Shown one piece after another: positions 40,361-49,989 of a stretch of 64,000 bases of DNA (the stretch's first letter is position 1; each line of letters opens with the position of its first letter). The notes below the pieces were generated by a model. That model saw only the letters and a list, made by a program, of their open reading frames with translations. It ran no database searches and had not been told where the DNA came from. The DNA is from Prevotella sp. (GTDB lineage Bacteria > Bacteroidota > Bacteroidia > Bacteroidales > Bacteroidaceae), in contig JAFUTI010000006.1 of assembly GCA_017471465.1 (NCBI GenBank), forward strand, positions 1 to 64,000, given 5' to 3'. The translations under genes were made by a program, and so were the position numbers.

Positions 40361-41610
40361 ACGAACTATGGATCAAGCAGATACAGCAGAAGATGGCAGA
40401 CTACGAGGAGCCTGCCCCTGAGGTATTGTGGGATGAGGTTGCGAAAGCTGTGACTGGTCGTAGACAGCCATCAAAGGTCATTCCGCTGATTCCCGAGCAG
40501 AGCTCGCCTACCCGTCGCCTTTGGCTTCGCAGCGCTGCTGCTGCCGTCCTGCTGTTGATAGCCCTTGTTGTGGGATACAAGGCTTTGGAGAAGGATGCAC
40601 CCATTCCTGAAAAGCAAATCAGGGCGAAACTGTCGCAGCGACATCAGCAGAAATCGCTGCCAGAGGAAGAAAAACCTATCACAATGGTTCGTTTGGCTAA
40701 AGCCAATCAACCTGTCAGACCTATTTTCGAATCAGATTCCGTCATAGTAACAGAAAAAGAAGCGGAAGCGGAAGAAGAAACGACAACAGAAACGACTGTT
40801 GAAGAGGAAGAGGTTGCTGTGGCACAGCAACATGCAGAACCAAAGCCTAAAAGGGTACAACAGAAAGCTGTCTATCCGTCAGATCTCCACAAGTCGTCTG
40901 CCTCCAAAAACCGCCTGACGGCAAAGCTATACCTGTCGAATGGTATGGGAAGCAGCGATTATTCCACTACTGGAAAAATAATAATAACAGGATCTGGAGA
41001 CAATATCATGGCACCAATAGACAAGTCAGGAGAAGTGGCATCAATAGAGGAGCCTGGAGAAGGTGGACAGGTTTTTACTACAGAGACACAGAATAACATT
41101 ATCACCTCGCTACAAACACATCATTACCAACCTATCCACTACGGCCTCTCCATGCGTTATCGTCTCGATAACCGCTGGGCTGTAGAAACGGGCATCACTT
41201 ACTCATTACTGACCTCAGACATCGCCTATACAACAAACGGCTATACAACACCAATAGAAACGAAGCAGCGGCTCAACTATATCGGCATACCACTGAAGGC
41301 GGAATACCTGCTGTGGGGAAGCCGCCATTTCGACGTGTACGTCTCTGGGGGGATAACGATAGAAAAAATGGTAAAGGGAAGTCAGGAAAACACAAGAACG
41401 GGCATGAAGGAGAATGTCTCTATCCGTTCGCTGCAACTCTCCATCAACAGCGGTATAGGAGCAGAATATAAGTTCAGCAACCTGTTCAGCATTTACGCAG
41501 AGCCAGGCCTCAGCTATTACTTCGACAACGGTAGCAGCATCTCAACGTTCTATCAGGACAAGCCCCTGAACTTCAATCTGAATATAGGACTGAGATTCCA
41601 GATAAAATAA
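40357..41610 (+). CDS. Membrane-anchored protein with outer-membrane-type beta-barrel C-terminus
   Basis: A 417-residue protein with an unusual build. The N-terminal ~50 residues are cytoplasmic (MNELWIKQIQQKMADYEEPAPEVLWDEVAKAV), followed by one membrane helix at about 53-73 (WLRSAAAAVLLLIALVVGY). Then comes a Glu- and Thr-rich linker (residues about 120-165, VTEKEAEAEEETTTETTVEEEEVAVA). From about 235 onward the sequence is a set of alternating strands (HYGLSMRYRLDNRWAVETGITYSLL, IGAEYKFSNLFSIYAEPGLSYYF, ending LNIGLRFQIK), as in outer-membrane beta-barrels. Translation is coupled to the sigma gene, so a combined sensor and anti-sigma role is likely. Whether the strands insert in the outer membrane is an inference. 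Confidence 0.8.
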   Translation: MNELWIKQIQQKMADYEEPAPEVLWDEVAKAVTGRRQPSKVIPLIPEQSSPTRRLWLRSAAAAVLLLIALVVGYKALEKDAPIPEKQIRAKLSQRHQQKSLPEEEKPITMVRLAKANQPVRPIFESDSVIVTEKEAEAEEETTTETTVEEEEVAVAQQHAEPKPKRVQQKAVYPSDLHKSSASKNRLTAKLYLSNGMGSSDYSTTGKIIITGSGDNIMAPIDKSGEVASIEEPGEGGQVFTTETQNNIITSLQTHHYQPIHYGLSMRYRLDNRWAVETGITYSLLTSDIAYTTNGYTTPIETKQRLNYIGIPLKAEYLLWGSRHFDVYVSGGITIEKMVKGSQENTRTGMKENVSIRSLQLSINSGIGAEYKFSNLFSIYAEPGLSYYFDNGSSISTFYQDKPLNFNLNIGLRFQIK

Positions 41611-41647
41611 AAACATCATTTTTGTTTTTTCTTTGTCGAATTATTTG

Positions 41648-41655
41648 TATCTTTG
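41648..41655 (+). promoter_or_regulatory. -7 box of the acyltransferase gene
   Basis: TATCTTTG, 23 nt before the ATG at 41679. TTTG at 41621-41624 is 23 bp away, slightly too far for the usual -33. Confidence 0.55.
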
Positions 41656-41678
41656 CAAACGATTCGGGCTGATATTGT

Positions 41679-42686
41679 ATGGAACAATCAAAGAAATTTG
41701 ACGAAATTTCTATTATGCGTGTGATGGCAATGACAATGATTGTTGCCTTTCACAGTATGTGTTTCTACAATGGGCGATGGGCGAAAGTGGATGCCATTAT
41801 GATTCCATTCTGGTACAAAACATCATCTTTCCTCGATGTCATTGACCTGAATATGTTCGTCTTCATCTCTGGTTACCTGTATGGATACCTGTATATCTTC
41901 AGGAATAAGTACCGCCATCCCTTTGAAGTGGTTCGTACCAAAGCTAGACGCCTGTTGATACCCTATTTCTTCTGGGGCATCCCTATGGTTTTGGTGTGGC
42001 CGTGGAACACCTGGTTTAAGTTGTGGTGCGGTATCGGTCATCTTTGGTTTCTGATGATGTTGTTTGGCGTGTTTACGCTTACAGTCTTTCTTCAGATGGC
42101 CAATGCTCAAAGGATCAGGTTCACACGCCGTATTGGCATCCTGCTGATAGTCGCTGCCAGCATAGCATGGCTTCTGTTTCCCAAGTATGTCTACGGTGGC
42201 GAATTCCTGTGCATCAACAAGATACTGTATTACTTCCCCGCTTTTATCATTGGATATCTTTGTGCCAAGCAACGCATAGGTTGGCTCATGCCTAACTGGT
42301 CGTATATCCTATTGCCTTTCGTTCTGCTCCTCTTGTACGTCTTCGTGTGGCATAACATCCCACTACCCTGGACACTCATTATGCTTGTCAGAACGCTTTG
42401 CGGCTACACCATCTGTATTTTCCTGCTGATAATCCTTAGCAAGGTGACGATGTCTGACCGGTCGCGCCGCGTCTTTACCGAGGTAGAACGGCTGAGTATG
42501 GGTCTTTACATCTTCAACCAGATAGTCATGGACATCGTATTTTCTATTCCCGTCCTGAATCAATGGTTTGAGATACACTGGAAGGTGGGACCATTCTTAC
42601 TGTTCATCATCGGGTTCTTTCCGCCAATGCTCCTGTCGTATGTGTTCAATAAGTATAAGTTCCTGAAATGGACTATTGGCGGGTAG
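41679..42686 (+). CDS. Acyltransferase family 3 (membrane O-acyltransferase)
   Basis: A 335-residue multi-helix membrane protein of the acyltransferase 3 family, which moves acyl groups (usually acetyl) to surface glycans or lipids. The family start is visible (EISIMRVMAMTMIVAFHSMCFY, with the catalytic-type His at about residue 26), followed by NMFVFISGYLYGYLY and RRLLIPYFFWG. About ten helices. It overlaps the convergent SGNH hydrolase gene by 14 bp. A partner role with that hydrolase, which has the GDS motif and could add or remove acetyl groups on the outside, is attractive but inferred. Confidence 0.88.
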   Translation: MEQSKKFDEISIMRVMAMTMIVAFHSMCFYNGRWAKVDAIMIPFWYKTSSFLDVIDLNMFVFISGYLYGYLYIFRNKYRHPFEVVRTKARRLLIPYFFWGIPMVLVWPWNTWFKLWCGIGHLWFLMMLFGVFTLTVFLQMANAQRIRFTRRIGILLIVAASIAWLLFPKYVYGGEFLCINKILYYFPAFIIGYLCAKQRIGWLMPNWSYILLPFVLLLLYVFVWHNIPLPWTLIMLVRTLCGYTICIFLLIILSKVTMSDRSRRVFTEVERLSMGLYIFNQIVMDIVFSIPVLNQWFEIHWKVGPFLLFIIGFFPPMLLSYVFNKYKFLKWTIGG

Positions 42687-43548
42687 TATAATCATTGACT
42701 ATTTCAGAAATGATGCAAGAGTCAAGACGATGATATCCGTTGAGATTCAGATGCAGGTAGTCGGTCAGGAACATGGAAGTATCAGTAGCTCCGTTGGGAT
42801 TCCATTTTCTCGTTGGAATGTAAAGGACACTGTCGAGCAGACCTGTTTCTGACAGCATCTCATAAAGGGCTTTCTGGTAGTCTTCTCCTTGTTGGTTACT
42901 GGTGCCCATAATGACAGAACGGAAGCGATAGAACAAGCGTTCTCGAAGCCTTTTCCTGTGCATAGGCTCGGTAAAGTTGACAAGGGGAATTTCCATGATG
43001 ACAGGCCGTATATGATTGTGGAGCAGAAGTCTGATAATCAGTTTCATGTTTTCCGTATAAAACGATAAAGTGCGAAGATAGGTGACATCATTGATGCCAG
43101 CGAAGATAACACAATAGTCAGGGTGGTCTTCTATCAGCGGCTGGGTACAACGGTCAGGCTCGTCGGCGTGCTCCTCGGTTTTGTCGCTGTACATAAAAAA
43201 AAACACCTCTTTGCTTAACGCACCTTTCTTCCCTCTTGTCACCGCTTTCACGGGTTTCTTGAATATCTGTTTAGCTGCATTGGCAATGATAGTGTCGCCG
43301 GATAGCAGCGTGTGGTAATCTGCCCAACTGTCGCCGATAAGCGCTATACGCAGAGTGTCGTCCTGGTAGGTCTTGCTGATGATATAAAACGGCAATTCTT
43401 CCGGCTCATAGTAGTATCTGTATGTTGGTACGCAATAAAGGATTACTGACAGTAGGAACACGACAATACCCAATACCCAGAAATAAATACTTTTGGGCTT
43501 AGGGAAGATTTTTTGTGTCGGTTCTTCTGGAACTATCCTCGGTTGCAT
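42673..43548 (-). CDS. SGNH/GDSL hydrolase, membrane-anchored
   Basis: A 291-residue protein with one N-terminal membrane helix (about residues 21-43, YFWVLGIVVFLLSVILYCV) and a large extracytoplasmic SGNH domain. The catalytic blocks are visible: IALIGDSWAD (Ser), GINDV (Asn), and DYLHLNLNGYH (Asp-His). Family members are esterases or acetyltransferases acting on polysaccharides. The gene converges with and overlaps the acyltransferase gene by 14 bp, which suggests a shared task in cell-surface acylation. The 119-bp gap to leuS contains the divergent promoters. Confidence 0.85.
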   Translation of the reverse strand: MQPRIVPEEPTQKIFPKPKSIYFWVLGIVVFLLSVILYCVPTYRYYYEPEELPFYIISKTYQDDTLRIALIGDSWADYHTLLSGDTIIANAAKQIFKKPVKAVTRGKKGALSKEVFFFMYSDKTEEHADEPDRCTQPLIEDHPDYCVIFAGINDVTYLRTLSFYTENMKLIIRLLLHNHIRPVIMEIPLVNFTEPMHRKRLRERLFYRFRSVIMGTSNQQGEDYQKALYEMLSETGLLDSVLYIPTRKWNPNGATDTSMFLTDYLHLNLNGYHRLDSCIISEIVNDYTTRQ

Positions 43549-43572
43549 CTCTTATTCAGAAGGATTAGGGTG

Positions 43573-43604
43573 CAAATATACTTATTTTTGTTGATATCGG
43601 CAAG
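43573..43604 (-). promoter_or_regulatory. Promoter of the SGNH hydrolase gene
   Basis: On the minus strand CTTG (43601-43604, 3/4 to TTTG), 20 bp, TATATTTG (43573-43580), 24 bp before the ATG. Confidence 0.6.
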
Positions 43605-43622
43605 AAAACAAAAATTTATTTG

Positions 43623-43630
43623 TATCTTTG
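43623..43630 (+). promoter_or_regulatory. -7 box of leuS
   Basis: TATCTTTG, 37 nt before the ATG at 43668. No clear -33 TTTG. Confidence 0.6.
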
Positions 43631-43667
43631 CACGCTGAAAAGGAAATCAATAAACAACAACGATACA

Positions 43668-46553
43668 ATGGACTACAATTTCAGAGAAATTGAGAAGAAA
43701 TGGCAGAAGCGGTGGGTAGAGCAGAAGACCTATCGCGTAGTGGAGGACCCGAAGAAGAAGAAATTCTACGTGCTGAACATGTTCCCGTATCCCAGCGGGG
43801 CAGGATTGCATGTAGGCCATCCCTTAGGTTACATCGCCAGCGACATCTACGCCCGCTACAAGCGTCAGCAGGGTTTTAACGTGCTGAACCCCATGGGCTA
43901 CGATGCCTACGGACTGCCGGCTGAGCAGTATGCTATCCAGACTGGTCAGCATCCTGAGAAAACCACATTTGAAAATATCGACCGCTACCGTTCACAACTG
44001 GATAAGATCGGCTTCTCGTTCGACTGGGAGCGCGAGGTGCGCACCTGCGACCCCATCTACTACAAGTGGACACAGTGGGCCTTCCAGCGAATGTTCAAGA
44101 GCTACTACAGCACAGCTTCACATAAGGCTCAGCCCACGATCAAGCTGATTGAACACTTCGAACTGATGGGTACTGAGAACTGTAATGCCCTTGGTACCGA
44201 GGAGCTGCATTTCACAGCTTCTGAGTGGGCCGGCTTCTCTGAGAAGAAGAAGCAGGAGGTGCTGATGAACTACCGCATTGCCTACCTTGCCGACACAATG
44301 GTGAACTGGTGTCCGAAGCTGGGCACGGTGCTGGCCAACGATGAGGTTGTAGACGGCGTCTCCGTGCGTGGCGGCTATCCCGTGGTGCAGAAGAAGATGC
44401 GCCAATGGTGCTTGCGTGTCTCGGCCTACGCCCAGCGCCTGCTGGACGGTCTGGAGACGATTGACTGGACCGACTCTCTGAAGGAGACCCAGCGCAACTG
44501 GATTGGCCGTTCTGAGGGAACGGAGGTAGAATTTAACGTCGCTGACTCAGACAAGCATTTCACCATCTTCACCACTCGTGCCGATACAATGTTTGGTGTG
44601 ACGTTCATGGTGCTGGCGCCTGAGTCAGACCTCGTGGCCGAACTCACGACACCCGAACAGAAAGAAGAAGTTGAAAAATATCTCGACTACGTGAAGAAGC
44701 GTACGGAGCGCGATCGTCAGATGGACCACAAGGTGACAGGTGTGTTCTCTGGCTCGTACGCCATCAATCCGTTCACAGACGAGAAGATACCCATCTGGAT
44801 CGCAGAATATGTATTGGCCGGTTATGGTACTGGAGCCATCATGGCCGTACCTGCCCACGACTCTCGTGACTATGCCTTCGCCAAGCATTTTGGTCTGCCC
44901 ATCATTCCGTTGATTGAGGGTGCCGACGTCTCTGAGGAGAGCTACGATGCCAAGGAGGGTATTGTCTGCAACAGCCCAAGGACCCCCCTGTCGTCCCCCG
45001 AGGGGGACAAGGAGACCGCGCTGAAATCCCCCTCGGGGGACAACAGGGGGGTCTTCTCGTTGAATGGCCTGACCGTCAAAGAGGCCATTGCTGCCACGAA
45101 GAAGTACGTCACTGAGCAAGGTTTGGGACGCGTAAAGGTCAATTATCGTCTGCGCGACGCCATCTTCTCTCGTCAGCGTTACTGGGGTGAGCCATTCCCC
45201 GTCTACTACAAAGACGACATGCCTTATATGATTCCGAAGGAGTGTCTGCCGCTGGAGCTTCCTGAAATTGACGAGTATAAACCCACAGAGACGGGCGAGC
45301 CCCCCTTGGGACGCGCCAAACGCTGGGCCTGGGACACGAAGACCGATAGTGTGGTCGACAAGTCGCTGATTGACAATAAGTCCGTCTTCCCGCTGGAGCT
45401 GAACACGATGCCTGGCTTCGCCGGCTCCTCAGCCTACTACCTGCGCTATATGGACCCGAAGAACGAGAAAGCACTTGTTGACAAGGATGTCGACGAGTAC
45501 TGGCGCAACGTCGACCTCTATGTGGGTGGAACGGAGCACGCTACGGGTCACCTGATTTATTCTCGCTTCTGGAACAAGTTCCTCTATGACTCTGGCTACA
45601 GCTGTGAGGACGAGCCCTTCAAGAAACTCGTCAATCAGGGCATGATTCAGGGTCGCTCCAACTTTGTCTATCGTATCGAAGACGAGGGTGTCGACAAGGG
45701 TAAGTTTGTCAGTTTCGGCCTGAAGGACAAGTACACGACGACACCTATCCACGTCGATGTAAATATCGTCTCGGCCGACGTGCTCGACATCGAGGCCTTC
45801 AAGGCTTGGCGTCCTGAGTACGAGAACGCTGAGTTCATCCTTGAGAATGGTCAGTACAAGTGCGGCTGGGCAATAGAAAAAATGTCGAAGTCGATGTTCA
45901 ATGTCGTCAATCCTGACATGATTGTCGAGAAATACGGTGCCGACACCCTGCGTCTCTACGAGATGTTCCTGGGTCCTGTAGAGCAGTCGAAGCCTTGGGA
46001 TACCAACGGTATCGATGGTTGCCACCGCTTCCTCCGCAAGTTCTGGAATCTCTTCCAGAATGGCTTCGATGAGGGCGAGGCAACGGCTGACAATCTGAAG
46101 AGCGTACACAAGCTTATCAAGAAGGTCAGTCAGGACATCGAGCAGTTCTCATACAACACCTCTATCTCTGCCTTTATGATCTGCATCAACGAACTGTCGC
46201 AGCAGAAATGCAAGAACAAGGAGATGCTGAAGACGTTGGTGATTCTGATTGCGCCTTTCGCTCCACATATTGCCGAAGAGCTGTGGGAGACTTTAGGTGA
46301 GCAGGGCAGCGTCTGCGATGCTCAGTGGCCTGTGTGGGACGAGCAGTATCTCGTAGAGAGCCAGGTGAAGCTGGGTGTGGCTTTCAACGGCAAGACCCGC
46401 TTGGAAATGGAGTTTGCCGCTGATGCCGACAACAAGACCATCGAGGAAGCTGTGCTCTCCGACGAGCGTGCACAAAAGTACCTCGAAGGTTTCCAGGTAG
46501 CAAAGGTTATCATCGTCCCTAAGCGTATGGTGAATATCGTGCTGAAGAAATAA
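43668..46553 (+). CDS. leuS: Leucyl-tRNA synthetase with an in-frame palindromic insertion
   Basis: LeuRS (961 residues) charges tRNA-Leu. The class I HIGH-type motif is [12 protein letters not shown] (residues 40-51), and KMSKS is at 738-742. The editing domain (about residues 225-500) includes [14 protein letters not shown] chose ATG 43668 ([16 protein letters not shown]) as the family start. Odd feature: at residues 438-462 the normal short stretch between CNS and LNGL is interrupted by [13 protein letters not shown], then [15 protein letters not shown]. That segment is coded by a near-perfect 73-bp palindromic element (44981-45053). The reading frame is kept, so the enzyme should still work. 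yitT follows without any gap. Confidence 0.97.
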   Translation: MDYNFREIEKKWQKRWVEQKTYRVVEDPKKKKFYVLNMFPYPSGAGLHVGHPLGYIASDIYARYKRQQGFNVLNPMGYDAYGLPAEQYAIQTGQHPEKTTFENIDRYRSQLDKIGFSFDWEREVRTCDPIYYKWTQWAFQRMFKSYYSTASHKAQPTIKLIEHFELMGTENCNALGTEELHFTASEWAGFSEKKKQEVLMNYRIAYLADTMVNWCPKLGTVLANDEVVDGVSVRGGYPVVQKKMRQWCLRVSAYAQRLLDGLETIDWTDSLKETQRNWIGRSEGTEVEFNVADSDKHFTIFTTRADTMFGVTFMVLAPESDLVAELTTPEQKEEVEKYLDYVKKRTERDRQMDHKVTGVFSGSYAINPFTDEKIPIWIAEYVLAGYGTGAIMAVPAHDSRDYAFAKHFGLPIIPLIEGADVSEESYDAKEGIVCNSPRTPLSSPEGDKETALKSPSGDNRGVFSLNGLTVKEAIAATKKYVTEQGLGRVKVNYRLRDAIFSRQRYWGEPFPVYYKDDMPYMIPKECLPLELPEIDEYKPTETGEPPLGRAKRWAWDTKTDSVVDKSLIDNKSVFPLELNTMPGFAGSSAYYLRYMDPKNEKALVDKDVDEYWRNVDLYVGGTEHATGHLIYSRFWNKFLYDSGYSCEDEPFKKLVNQGMIQGRSNFVYRIEDEGVDKGKFVSFGLKDKYTTTPIHVDVNIVSADVLDIEAFKAWRPEYENAEFILENGQYKCGWAIEKMSKSMFNVVNPDMIVEKYGADTLRLYEMFLGPVEQSKPWDTNGIDGCHRFLRKFWNLFQNGFDEGEATADNLKSVHKLIKKVSQDIEQFSYNTSISAFMICINELSQQKCKNKEMLKTLVILIAPFAPHIAEELWETLGEQGSVCDAQWPVWDEQYLVESQVKLGVAFNGKTRLEMEFAADADNKTIEEAVLSDERAQKYLEGFQVAKVIIVPKRMVNIVLKK
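44981..45053. repeat. 73-bp palindromic element inserted inside leuS
   Basis: Two 27-bp arms (44981-45007, beginning GACCCCCCTGTCGTCCCCCG; 45027-45053, ending GGGACAACAGGGGGGTC) are complementary at 26 of 27 positions around a 19-bp spacer. It is G/C-homopolymer-rich, unlike the surrounding coding sequence, and adds about 25 residues in frame. Confidence 0.85.
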
Positions 46554-47510
46554 ATGACAATAAACCATCAGTTGATACTCAAGGAGGTCGGGGATTATGT
46601 CGGCATAACCCTCGGCCTTTTATTATTTACGTTCGGATTCACATTCTTCCTGATGCCCTACGAGATTGTGACGGGCGGTGTAGCAGGTATCGGTGCTATC
46701 ATCTACTATACCACACACTTTCCCATCAGCTACACCTACTTCCTCATCAATGGCCTGCTACTCATCGTAGGACTGAAGATTCTCGGTTGGAAATTCCTGA
46801 CAAAGACCATCTATGCCATCCTGATGCTGACTTTCTTTTTGGGACTGGCACAAGAAATTATTCCAAAGGACCAGTCAGGAAACTTCGTCAAGATACTCGG
46901 TGATGGACAGGATTTTATGTCGCTGGTGATAGGCTGTATGATGACAGGAACGGCACTGGCTATCGTCTTCCTGAACAATGGATCAACAGGTGGCACCGAC
47001 ATCATTGCCGCCTCTGTCAACAAGTTCCGTAACGTATCGTTGGGAACGGTACTGACGTTTGTCGACTTCATCGTCATCGGATCCTGTCTCTTTATCCCGC
47101 AGTTTGGCGAAACCCTGGAACGCATCCATAAGATTGTCTTTGGCTTCTGTACGATGGTCATCGAAAACTTTATGCTCGACTACGTCATGAACCGTCGCCG
47201 CCAGTCGGTACAGTTCTTCATCTTCAGCAAAAAATGGCAGGAGATAGCCAACGCCCTGGGTACAGAGACCGATCACGGCGTCACCATCCTCGACGGACAC
47301 GGCTGGTATACAGGTCAGCAACGTAAGGTTATCTGTCTGCTGGCCCGCAAGAGTGAGTCTACCTACATCTTCCGTCTTATCAAGATGATCGACCCCAACG
47401 CCTTCGTGTCGCAGAGTGCCGTCATCGGCGTCTACGGCGAAGGATTCGACGAACTCAAAGTAAAGATTAAAAAACATGAAGATAGTATTCGCAACCAACA
47501 ACCAGCATAA
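46554..47510 (+). CDS. YitT-family membrane protein
   Basis: A 318-residue protein of the YitT family: five or six N-terminal helices (about residues 15-200; [33 protein letters not shown] is the signature) and a C-terminal soluble DUF2179 domain (about 210-318, with [30 protein letters not shown]). Its function is unknown, although relatives are seen near transport or spore genes. The ATG directly follows the leuS stop without a gap, and the 3' end overlaps rdgB by 35 bp, so leuS-yitT-rdgB and probably porZ form one unit. Confidence 0.9.
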   Translation: MTINHQLILKEVGDYVGITLGLLLFTFGFTFFLMPYEIVTGGVAGIGAIIYYTTHFPISYTYFLINGLLLIVGLKILGWKFLTKTIYAILMLTFFLGLAQEIIPKDQSGNFVKILGDGQDFMSLVIGCMMTGTALAIVFLNNGSTGGTDIIAASVNKFRNVSLGTVLTFVDFIVIGSCLFIPQFGETLERIHKIVFGFCTMVIENFMLDYVMNRRRQSVQFFIFSKKWQEIANALGTETDHGVTILDGHGWYTGQQRKVICLLARKSESTYIFRLIKMIDPNAFVSQSAVIGVYGEGFDELKVKIKKHEDSIRNQQPA

Positions 47511-48081
47511 ACTGAGTGAAATACGCCAGATACTGGGGAATAGAGTAGAGGTGTTATCACTGAAAGACATCGGCTGCAATGCCGATATCCCCGAGACTGG
47601 AAACACGCTTGAGGAGAACGCCCTGCAAAAGGCACAATACATCTACGACCACTACCACATCGACTGTTTTGCCGACGACACTGGCCTTGAAGTCGATGCC
47701 CTTGGTGGCGCCCCTGGTGTCTATAGTGCCCGCTATGCCGCTGTTGGCTGTGCTACGACGTCGTTGCAGCCAAAAGACCACGACTCAGAAGCCAATATGA
47801 CCCGCCTGCTCCGCGAATTAGGAGAAAATAACAATCGGCGGGCACGATTTCGTACTGTCATCGCGTTAATACAACAAGGAGAGGTGCATGAGTTCGATGG
47901 CATCGTCAACGGCGACATCATCCGCGAGCGAAGGGGTGGGGAAGGGTTTGGCTATGACCCCATCTTCCAACCCGACGGCTATGACCAGACGTTTGCCGAA
48001 CTGGGTTCAGAAATAAAGAATACCATCAGCCACCGTGCTCGTGCTACACAAAAGCTTGCTGATTATCTATTAAAACAATAA
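47476..48081 (+). CDS. rdgB: Non-canonical purine NTP pyrophosphatase (RdgB/HAM1)
   Basis: A 201-residue Ham1 enzyme that hydrolyses dITP and XTP to keep deaminated purines out of DNA and [19 protein letters not shown] at the N-terminus and [25 protein letters not shown] carry the base- and metal-binding residues; [20 protein letters not shown] is also conserved. It overlaps the 3' end of yitT by 35 bp in another frame. The start ATG 47476 gives the normal family N-terminus, so the overlap is real. porZ begins 5 bp after its stop. Confidence 0.95.
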   Translation: MKIVFATNNQHKLSEIRQILGNRVEVLSLKDIGCNADIPETGNTLEENALQKAQYIYDHYHIDCFADDTGLEVDALGGAPGVYSARYAAVGCATTSLQPKDHDSEANMTRLLRELGENNNRRARFRTVIALIQQGEVHEFDGIVNGDIIRERRGGEGFGYDPIFQPDGYDQTFAELGSEIKNTISHRARATQKLADYLLKQ

Positions 48082-48086
48082 CAATT

Positions 48087-49988
48087 ATGAGAAGAGTCGC
48101 TATCATTGCTTTACTTACCTTACAATGTGCCATGATGGCGCAAGTCGGTACTTGGAAGACTTACATGTCATACGCCGAGCCACAACAGATTGTAAAGGCA
48201 GGCAATGTGCTGTTTGTCCGCGCCAGCAATGACCTCTACCAATACAACCTCACCGACCATAGCATTACTACCTACGACAAGGTGACAGGACTAAGCGACA
48301 CTTATATCACACACATTGCCTGGAACCAAGAGGCCGGACGCCTCATCATCATTTACCAGAACTCGAATATTGACTTAATAGACACTTCAGGCAACATCAC
48401 CAACATCTCGTCGCTCTATCGCAAGGCAACGACAGAAGACAAAACCATCGACAGCCTGACCGTCGATGGACAATACGTCTATCTCTACGCACGTCTCGGC
48501 ATTATCAAAATTGACATGAAACGGGCAGAAATCAAGGATACCTATACTAAGAATCACCCCGATTATCCCACATCGCTACCTGTCTATGTCAACAACGACT
48601 GGGCAGAATACATCGACATCGTCAAGACACTACAGCCAGGAGGGCCGAAATACAACTATTTCCAAGAGTCGGTATTCAAAGAAAACAAACTGTATGCTAC
48701 GGGCGGCTATTTCCTCTCTGGCACAGCTGAATTCGATCGCCCTGGTACTGTTCAGGTGTGGGATGGCAATGAGTGGACAGTATTCCAAGAACAACTGAAT
48801 TCTATTACTGGTTACAAATATGTAGACAATAACTGTATAGATATTGATCCGACAGACAACGGCCATATCGCTGTTGGAGGACGTTGCGGACTCTATGAAT
48901 TCAAAGACGGACAACTCCTGAAATATCATAATCAGCAGAACAGTCCGATACATGGTGCATACGACAATCAAGAACTTGGAAACGACTATAACCTCATTAA
49001 TGGTGTAAAGTTTGACAACAATGGCAATCTCTGGGTACTCAACAGTCAGGCTAAAGGCTCCAACTTGTTGAAACTTACCAAGGACGGCCAGTGGGAGAAT
49101 ATGAGTCAGAATCTGCTCATCAAAGATGACGGCACAAGTTTGTCAGGACTCAAGCAAATGTTTATCGACAGTCGCGGACTTCTTTGGTTTGTCAACTCTC
49201 ATTGGATAACACCAGCGCTATTCTGCTACAATATTGAAAACAATAAACTCATCAGGTATATCAACTTCACCAATCAGGACGGCACACAGAATAGTATCGG
49301 CTCAGTCAACTGTGTCTGTGAAGACACCGACGGAAATATCTGGACAGGAACTAATCAGGGACCGTTTATGATACAGAAAAGTGAGGTTGGTCAGGAGACC
49401 GTCACTTTCCAACAGATTAAAGTGCCACGCAATGACGGCAGTAACTATGCCGACTATCTGCTGTCAGGGGTTAATATCAATTATATAGCTGTCGACGGTG
49501 GTGGACGGAAATGGTTTGCTACAAACGGTGCCGGAACTTTCCTCATAAGTGCCGACAACCTGACACAACTACAGTACTTCACTGCTGACAACTCAAAATT
49601 GCTGTCGAACACGATTATGTCAATAGCCATTAATCAGAAGACAGGTGAAGTGTTTTTCCTAACTGATAAAGGACTCTGTTCTTATATCAGCGATGCTACC
49701 ACCTCAGCTTCAGAGATGACTAAAGATAATGTTTATGCCTATCCTAATCCGGTAACTCCCGACTATACCGGTCTTATTACCATCGTAGGACTAACGCTCA
49801 ACGCCGACGTGAAAATTGTATCGCCAAGCGGCAAACTCGTTGCTGAAGGACGTTCTAACGGCGGTTTATTTACATGGGACGGATGTGACCATAATGGTAA
49901 TCGTGTAGCCAGCGGTGTCTATATGGTAGTGACAGCTACCAGCGACGGTAAGAAAGGAACAGTATGCAAGATAGCAATCGTTAACTGA
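48087..49988 (+). CDS. porZ: PorZ-like type IX secretion protein
   Basis: A 633-residue exported protein (signal peptide ending AMMAQ) made of beta-propeller repeats: residues about 30-330 and 330-540 show repeated W/Y-x-D-type blades such as NDLYQYNLTDHSITTYDKVTGLSDTYITHIAWN, and DTDGNIWTGTNQG. The last ~80 residues form a type IX secretion C-terminal domain (NVYAYPNPVTPDYTGLITIVGL to KGTVCKIAIVN). This matches PorZ, a surface part of the T9SS attachment complex that delivers anionic LPS to sortase PorU. At 633 residues it is shorter than the P. gingivalis protein (776). It is 5 bp after rdgB. Confidence 0.85.
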   Translation: MRRVAIIALLTLQCAMMAQVGTWKTYMSYAEPQQIVKAGNVLFVRASNDLYQYNLTDHSITTYDKVTGLSDTYITHIAWNQEAGRLIIIYQNSNIDLIDTSGNITNISSLYRKATTEDKTIDSLTVDGQYVYLYARLGIIKIDMKRAEIKDTYTKNHPDYPTSLPVYVNNDWAEYIDIVKTLQPGGPKYNYFQESVFKENKLYATGGYFLSGTAEFDRPGTVQVWDGNEWTVFQEQLNSITGYKYVDNNCIDIDPTDNGHIAVGGRCGLYEFKDGQLLKYHNQQNSPIHGAYDNQELGNDYNLINGVKFDNNGNLWVLNSQAKGSNLLKLTKDGQWENMSQNLLIKDDGTSLSGLKQMFIDSRGLLWFVNSHWITPALFCYNIENNKLIRYINFTNQDGTQNSIGSVNCVCEDTDGNIWTGTNQGPFMIQKSEVGQETVTFQQIKVPRNDGSNYADYLLSGVNINYIAVDGGGRKWFATNGAGTFLISADNLTQLQYFTADNSKLLSNTIMSIAINQKTGEVFFLTDKGLCSYISDATTSASEMTKDNVYAYPNPVTPDYTGLITIVGLTLNADVKIVSPSGKLVAEGRSNGGLFTWDGCDHNGNRVASGVYMVVTATSDGKKGTVCKIAIVN

Positions 49989-49989
49989 T

